Under the pieces are notes generated by a model. It worked only from the letters and a program-made list of their open reading frames with translations. It made no database searches and had not been told where the DNA came from. This document shows, piece by piece, positions 61,762 to 64,000 of a stretch of DNA of 64,000 bases. The position numbers and the translations under genes were made by a program. Within the stretch, counting starts at the first letter, position 1. Each line of letters begins with the position of its first letter. Source of the stretch: Burkholderiales bacterium (GTDB lineage: Bacteria; Pseudomonadota; Gammaproteobacteria; Burkholderiales; Burkholderiaceae_F); contig JADCGS010000006.1 of assembly GCA_020248865.1 (NCBI GenBank), positions 1 through 64,000 on the forward strand. Reading direction: 5' to 3'.

Positions 61762-62321
61762 GCACGCCGCCGCTTTCGTCGCCCCCGGCGCTGGACCCGG
61801 CGCCGGCGATGGCGACGGTGCACAGCCCGCAGCCGTCGCGACGCCCGACCTGGCGCCTGTTGCTGTCGCACCCGGCACACATGCTGTCGCTGGGGTTCGG
61901 CAGCGGCCTGCCGCGGCAGGCGCCGGGGACCTTCGGCACGCTGGCCGGCTGGCTGCTGTTCGTCTGGCTCGACCAGTGGCTCGGGACCGGGGCGTGGTTC
62001 GCGCTGATCGGCGCTTCGTTTCTGCTCGGCGCGTGGGCCGCGCAGGTCACGGGCCGCCGCCTCGGCGGTGACTCCGGGCACATCGTGATCGACGAGATCG
62101 TCGCATTCTGGCTCGTGCTGCTGCTGCTGCCGGCCGATGCCGGGCCGATCACGCAGGCCATCGCCTTCCTGCTGTTTCGCCTGTTCGACATCGCCAAGCC
62201 GCCGCCGATCGGCTGGCTCGATGCGCGCATCGACAACGGCCTCGGGGTGATGCTCGACGACCTGGTGGCCGCCTTCTACACGTTGCTGGTCATCGCCATC
62301 GCCCTGCGGGTGGCGGGCTGA
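61758..62321 (+). CDS. pgpA: Phosphatidylglycerophosphatase A PgpA
   Basis: This 187-residue inner-membrane phosphatase makes phosphatidylglycerol. It shows the family signature FGSGLPRQAPGTFGTLAGW, several helices, GDSGHIVIDEIVAFWLVLLL and FRLFDIAKPPPIGWLD with the closing GLGVMLDDLVA. A Pro-rich, poorly conserved N-terminal 25 residues precede the domain, so an internal ATG (61809) is a possible alternative start. The ATG at 61758 overlaps the thiL stop by ATGA. The next gene starts one base after its stop. Confidence 0.96.
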   Translation: MSTPPLSSPPALDPAPAMATVHSPQPSRRPTWRLLLSHPAHMLSLGFGSGLPRQAPGTFGTLAGWLLFVWLDQWLGTGAWFALIGASFLLGAWAAQVTGRRLGGDSGHIVIDEIVAFWLVLLLLPADAGPITQAIAFLLFRLFDIAKPPPIGWLDARIDNGLGVMLDDLVAAFYTLLVIAIALRVAG

Positions 62322-62322
62322 G

Positions 62323-62853
62323 ATGGACGTCGCAGCACGGATCATGCAGCGCGCCGAGGAACTCGGCCGGCTACTGGAGCGCGAGCGGCTGGTGCTGGCG
62401 ACCGCCGAGTCCTGCACCGCGGGCGGCATCGCCTATGCGGTCACGCAGGTGCCGGGCTCGAGCCAGTGGTTCGACCGCGGCTACGTCACCTACTCCAACG
62501 ACGCCAAGCGCCAGATGCTCGGCGTCACGCCGCAGTACCTGCGCGACTACGGCGCCGTCAGCGAGCCGGTGGCGCGCGCGATGGCCATGGGAGCGTTGTC
62601 GCAGGGTGCGGCGCAGGTGGCGGTTGCGGTGACCGGTATTGCCGGCCCGGGCGGGGCTACTGCGGTCAAGCCGGTGGGCACCGTGTGCCTGGCCTGGGCC
62701 ATCCGCCGCGACGGCCACAAGCCGCAGGTCCTGCCGTGGGTGCGCACCGCGCAGCGCCGGTTCGACGGCGACCGCGCCAGCGTGCGCGCCCAGTCGATCG
62801 TCGCCGCCCTCGAAGGCCTGATCGAGGTCGTGGAGCGTCACCCCGATGTCTGA
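62323..62853 (+). CDS. pncC: CinA-family nicotinamide-nucleotide amidohydrolase (PncC)
   Basis: This 176-residue single-domain CinA C-terminal protein deamidates nicotinamide mononucleotide for NAD recycling. Typical stretches are LATAESCTAGGIAYAVTQVP, SSQWFDRGYVTYSNDAK, YGAVSEPVARAMAMGAL and ITGIAGPGG-like VAVTGIAGPGGATAVKPVG. It lacks the N-terminal MoCF-like domain of full CinA. Its stop is overlapped by the ATG of the hydrolase gene by 8 bp. Confidence 0.94.
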   Translation: MDVAARIMQRAEELGRLLERERLVLATAESCTAGGIAYAVTQVPGSSQWFDRGYVTYSNDAKRQMLGVTPQYLRDYGAVSEPVARAMAMGALSQGAAQVAVAVTGIAGPGGATAVKPVGTVCLAWAIRRDGHKPQVLPWVRTAQRRFDGDRASVRAQSIVAALEGLIEVVERHPDV

Positions 62854-63766
62854 ACTGTTCGATCCGGCCCGCTTCGTGCTCGAGCACCGCCGCGTGGAGA
62901 GCGCGGCCGGCAGCCTCACGCTCAATGTCCGCTACAGCCGCGCGCCGCAGGGGGAGCCGCTGCTCCTGCTGCACGGCTATCCGCAGACCCATGCGATCTG
63001 GCACCGGGTGGTCGCGCTGCTGGAGGACCGGCAACCGGGCCGCTTCCGCCTGGTGATGCCGGACCTGCGCGGCTATGGCGACTCCGACAAACCGCCCGGC
63101 AGCGCGGACCATGCCGAGTACAGCAAACGCACGATGGCGGCCGACGTGCATGCGCTGATGCGAGGGCTCGGCCATGAGCGCTACCTCGTCTGCGGCCACG
63201 ACCGCGGCGGGCGCGTCGCGCACCGGCTGGCGCTCGATGCGCCGCAGGCGGTGGCGCGGCTGATGCTGCTCGACATCTCGCCCACGCTCACGATGTACGA
63301 GCGCACGACGATGGACTTCGCGCAGCAGTACTACCACTGGTTCTTTCTCACGCAGCCGGCGCCGCTGCCCGAGACGCTGATCGGTGCCGACCCGGTGTTC
63401 TACCTGCGCCGGAAGGTGGGCGGCTGGGGTTCCGGCGGTACCGGCTTCTTCGACCCGCGCGCCCTGGCCGAGTACGAACGCTGCTTCAGCGACGCGGCCG
63501 CCATCCATGCGATGTGCGAGGACTACCGGGCTGCCGCCTCGATCGACCTCGCGCACGATCGCGCCGACGCCGACCGGCGCATTGCTTGCCCCGTGCGTGT
63601 GCTGTGGGGCGAGCGCGGCGTGGTGCATCGCCTGTTCACGCCGCTGGCCGACTGGCAGGCCAAGGCGGCTTCCGCGGTGACCGGGCGCACCACGCCCACC
63701 GGCCACTACATTCCCGAGGAAGCGCCCGAACTGCTGGCCCAGGAACTGGCGGCGTTCTTCGCGTAG
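62846..63766 (+). CDS. Alpha/beta hydrolase, haloacetate dehalogenase-like
   Basis: This 306-residue alpha/beta hydrolase has an aspartate nucleophile (D119 in CGHDRGGRVAHRLALD), as in haloalkane and haloacetate dehalogenases. Other family positions are the oxyanion LLLLHGYPQTHAIW, the MPDLRGYGDSDKP loop, a YYHWFFL motif (halide-binding His-Trp of fluoroacetate dehalogenases) and a catalytic His in TGHYIPEEAPE. So it could defluorinate or dechlorinate small haloacids, but epoxide hydrolases share the fold and part of the motifs. The ATG at 62846 overlaps pncC, so it closes the long operon. Confidence 0.88.
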   Translation: MSELFDPARFVLEHRRVESAAGSLTLNVRYSRAPQGEPLLLLHGYPQTHAIWHRVVALLEDRQPGRFRLVMPDLRGYGDSDKPPGSADHAEYSKRTMAADVHALMRGLGHERYLVCGHDRGGRVAHRLALDAPQAVARLMLLDISPTLTMYERTTMDFAQQYYHWFFLTQPAPLPETLIGADPVFYLRRKVGGWGSGGTGFFDPRALAEYERCFSDAAAIHAMCEDYRAAASIDLAHDRADADRRIACPVRVLWGERGVVHRLFTPLADWQAKAASAVTGRTTPTGHYIPEEAPELLAQELAAFFA

Positions 63767-63784
63767 CGCGGGCGGCCGCACGCT

Positions 63785-63810
63785 CCGCAGCGGCCGATCG
63801 GTCGCTGCGG
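63785..63810. terminator. Hairpin between the hydrolase gene and pyrF
   Basis: A perfect 8-bp stem CCGCAGCG/CGCTGCGG with a 10-base loop lies in the 75-bp gap between the two convergent genes. There is no U-run. Confidence 0.5.
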
Positions 63811-63841
63811 CCGCAGGGGCGACGGCACGACGGTGCCCGGA

Positions 63842-64000
63842 TCAGGCGCGCAGCGCGGCGCGAATCTGGTCGCGCGTGGCCTGCGCCGCACGCGCCGCCG
63901 CGTCGGCATAGTCCTCGCCGCGGCTGGCGTACAGGATGGCGCGCGAGGAGCTGATCAGCAGGCCGGCGCCGGCTGCGGTGCGTCCTGCCTTGACGGTGGC
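63842..64000 (-). CDS. pyrF: Orotidine 5'-phosphate decarboxylase PyrF, C-terminal part
   Basis: The last 52 codons read [20 protein letters not shown], then [20 protein letters not shown] and AALRA. This matches the end of the type-2 (about 270-residue) PyrF found in beta-proteobacteria, with the phosphate-binding [11 protein letters not shown]. The enzyme makes UMP from OMP. The start lies beyond the window edge. Confidence 0.8.
   Translation of the reverse strand, partial: ATVKAGRTAAGAGLLISSSRAILYASRGEDYADAAARAAQATRDQIRAALRA

Noticed and set aside
1-64000. tRNA, rRNA or intact insertion-sequence genes
   Set aside because: None could be recognised by eye; no CCA-ended cloverleaf or transposase motif was seen. 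A covariance-model scan would be decisive.

Overview
The window is high-GC chromosomal DNA with dense, non-overlapping genes. It fits a beta-proteobacterium of the order Burkholderiales. The evidence is a Bug-type (TctC) solute receptor, two tandem 16-strand-type porins whose mature chains begin with SVTLYG and SVELYG, Coq7, ErpA next to AnmK and TyrS, and a RibB enzyme fused to a GTP-cyclohydrolase-II domain that has lost its zinc cysteines. I see no rRNA, tRNA, CRISPR array or intact transposase. No species can be named from the sequence alone.

Layout. 0-9.1 kb: a ferric-reductase-like membrane flavoprotein, a 57-residue membrane protein, the osmoregulated periplasmic glucan pair opgG-opgH, an M20D amidohydrolase and ArgE. 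9.2-10.4 kb: a small accessory island with a vapBC toxin-antitoxin pair and a decayed, frameshifted integron-integrase fragment. 10.4-22.5 kb: a GNAT acetyltransferase, a molybdopterin oxidoreductase, an APH/P-loop-kinase fusion, a lipoprotein peptidase, FadD, a VOC protein, an EEP-family phosphodiesterase, an outer-membrane protein and a DUF985 cupin. 22.9-28.8 kb: a four-component drug-type ABC exporter (HlyD, double ATPase, two permeases). 29.4-33.5 kb: an operon of a Bug receptor, a secreted SurA_N-like protein, a benzoate/anthranilate-type CoA ligase and a small DUF1801-like protein. 33.6-36.6 kb: glpK-glpD. 36.7-39.4 kb: two porins. 39.6-48.2 kb: coq7, an OsmC protein, rplM-rpsI, a coiled-coil membrane protein, a bactofilin, erpA, anmK, and tyrS-dtd-PEBP-phosphatase. 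48.3-54.6 kb: a frameshifted 2OG-Fe(II) oxygenase, an MgtC/DUF4010 protein, glyA, nrdR and two Hsp20 genes behind sigma-32-like promoters. 54.7-63.8 kb: one long co-directional run, ribD-ribE-CPBP protease-OYE flavoenzyme-ribB(A)-ribH-nusB-thiL-pgpA-pncC-dehalogenase-like hydrolase. It meets the end of pyrF on the opposite strand at the window edge.

The most unusual content is repetitive. Family R1 is a ~250-bp MITE-like element in four copies, at 1, 21421, 29123 and 48988. It has about 20-bp terminal inverted repeats, an internal hairpin and apparent TA target duplications, and at every gene end it touches intact it supplies the TAG stop codon. Family R2 is a 60-bp unit that begins with a start codon and reads MSPPGRPKGE(S/F)PSAQREGSP. 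It forms arrays at 18039, 24107 and 53701 and single decayed copies at 27510 and 31585. In the ABC exporter operon the R2 units form complete small ORFs that overlap the flanking genes by ATGA or GTGA at each junction, as if they were translational couplers. Short 8- and 9-bp tandem repeats also sit at several gene borders.
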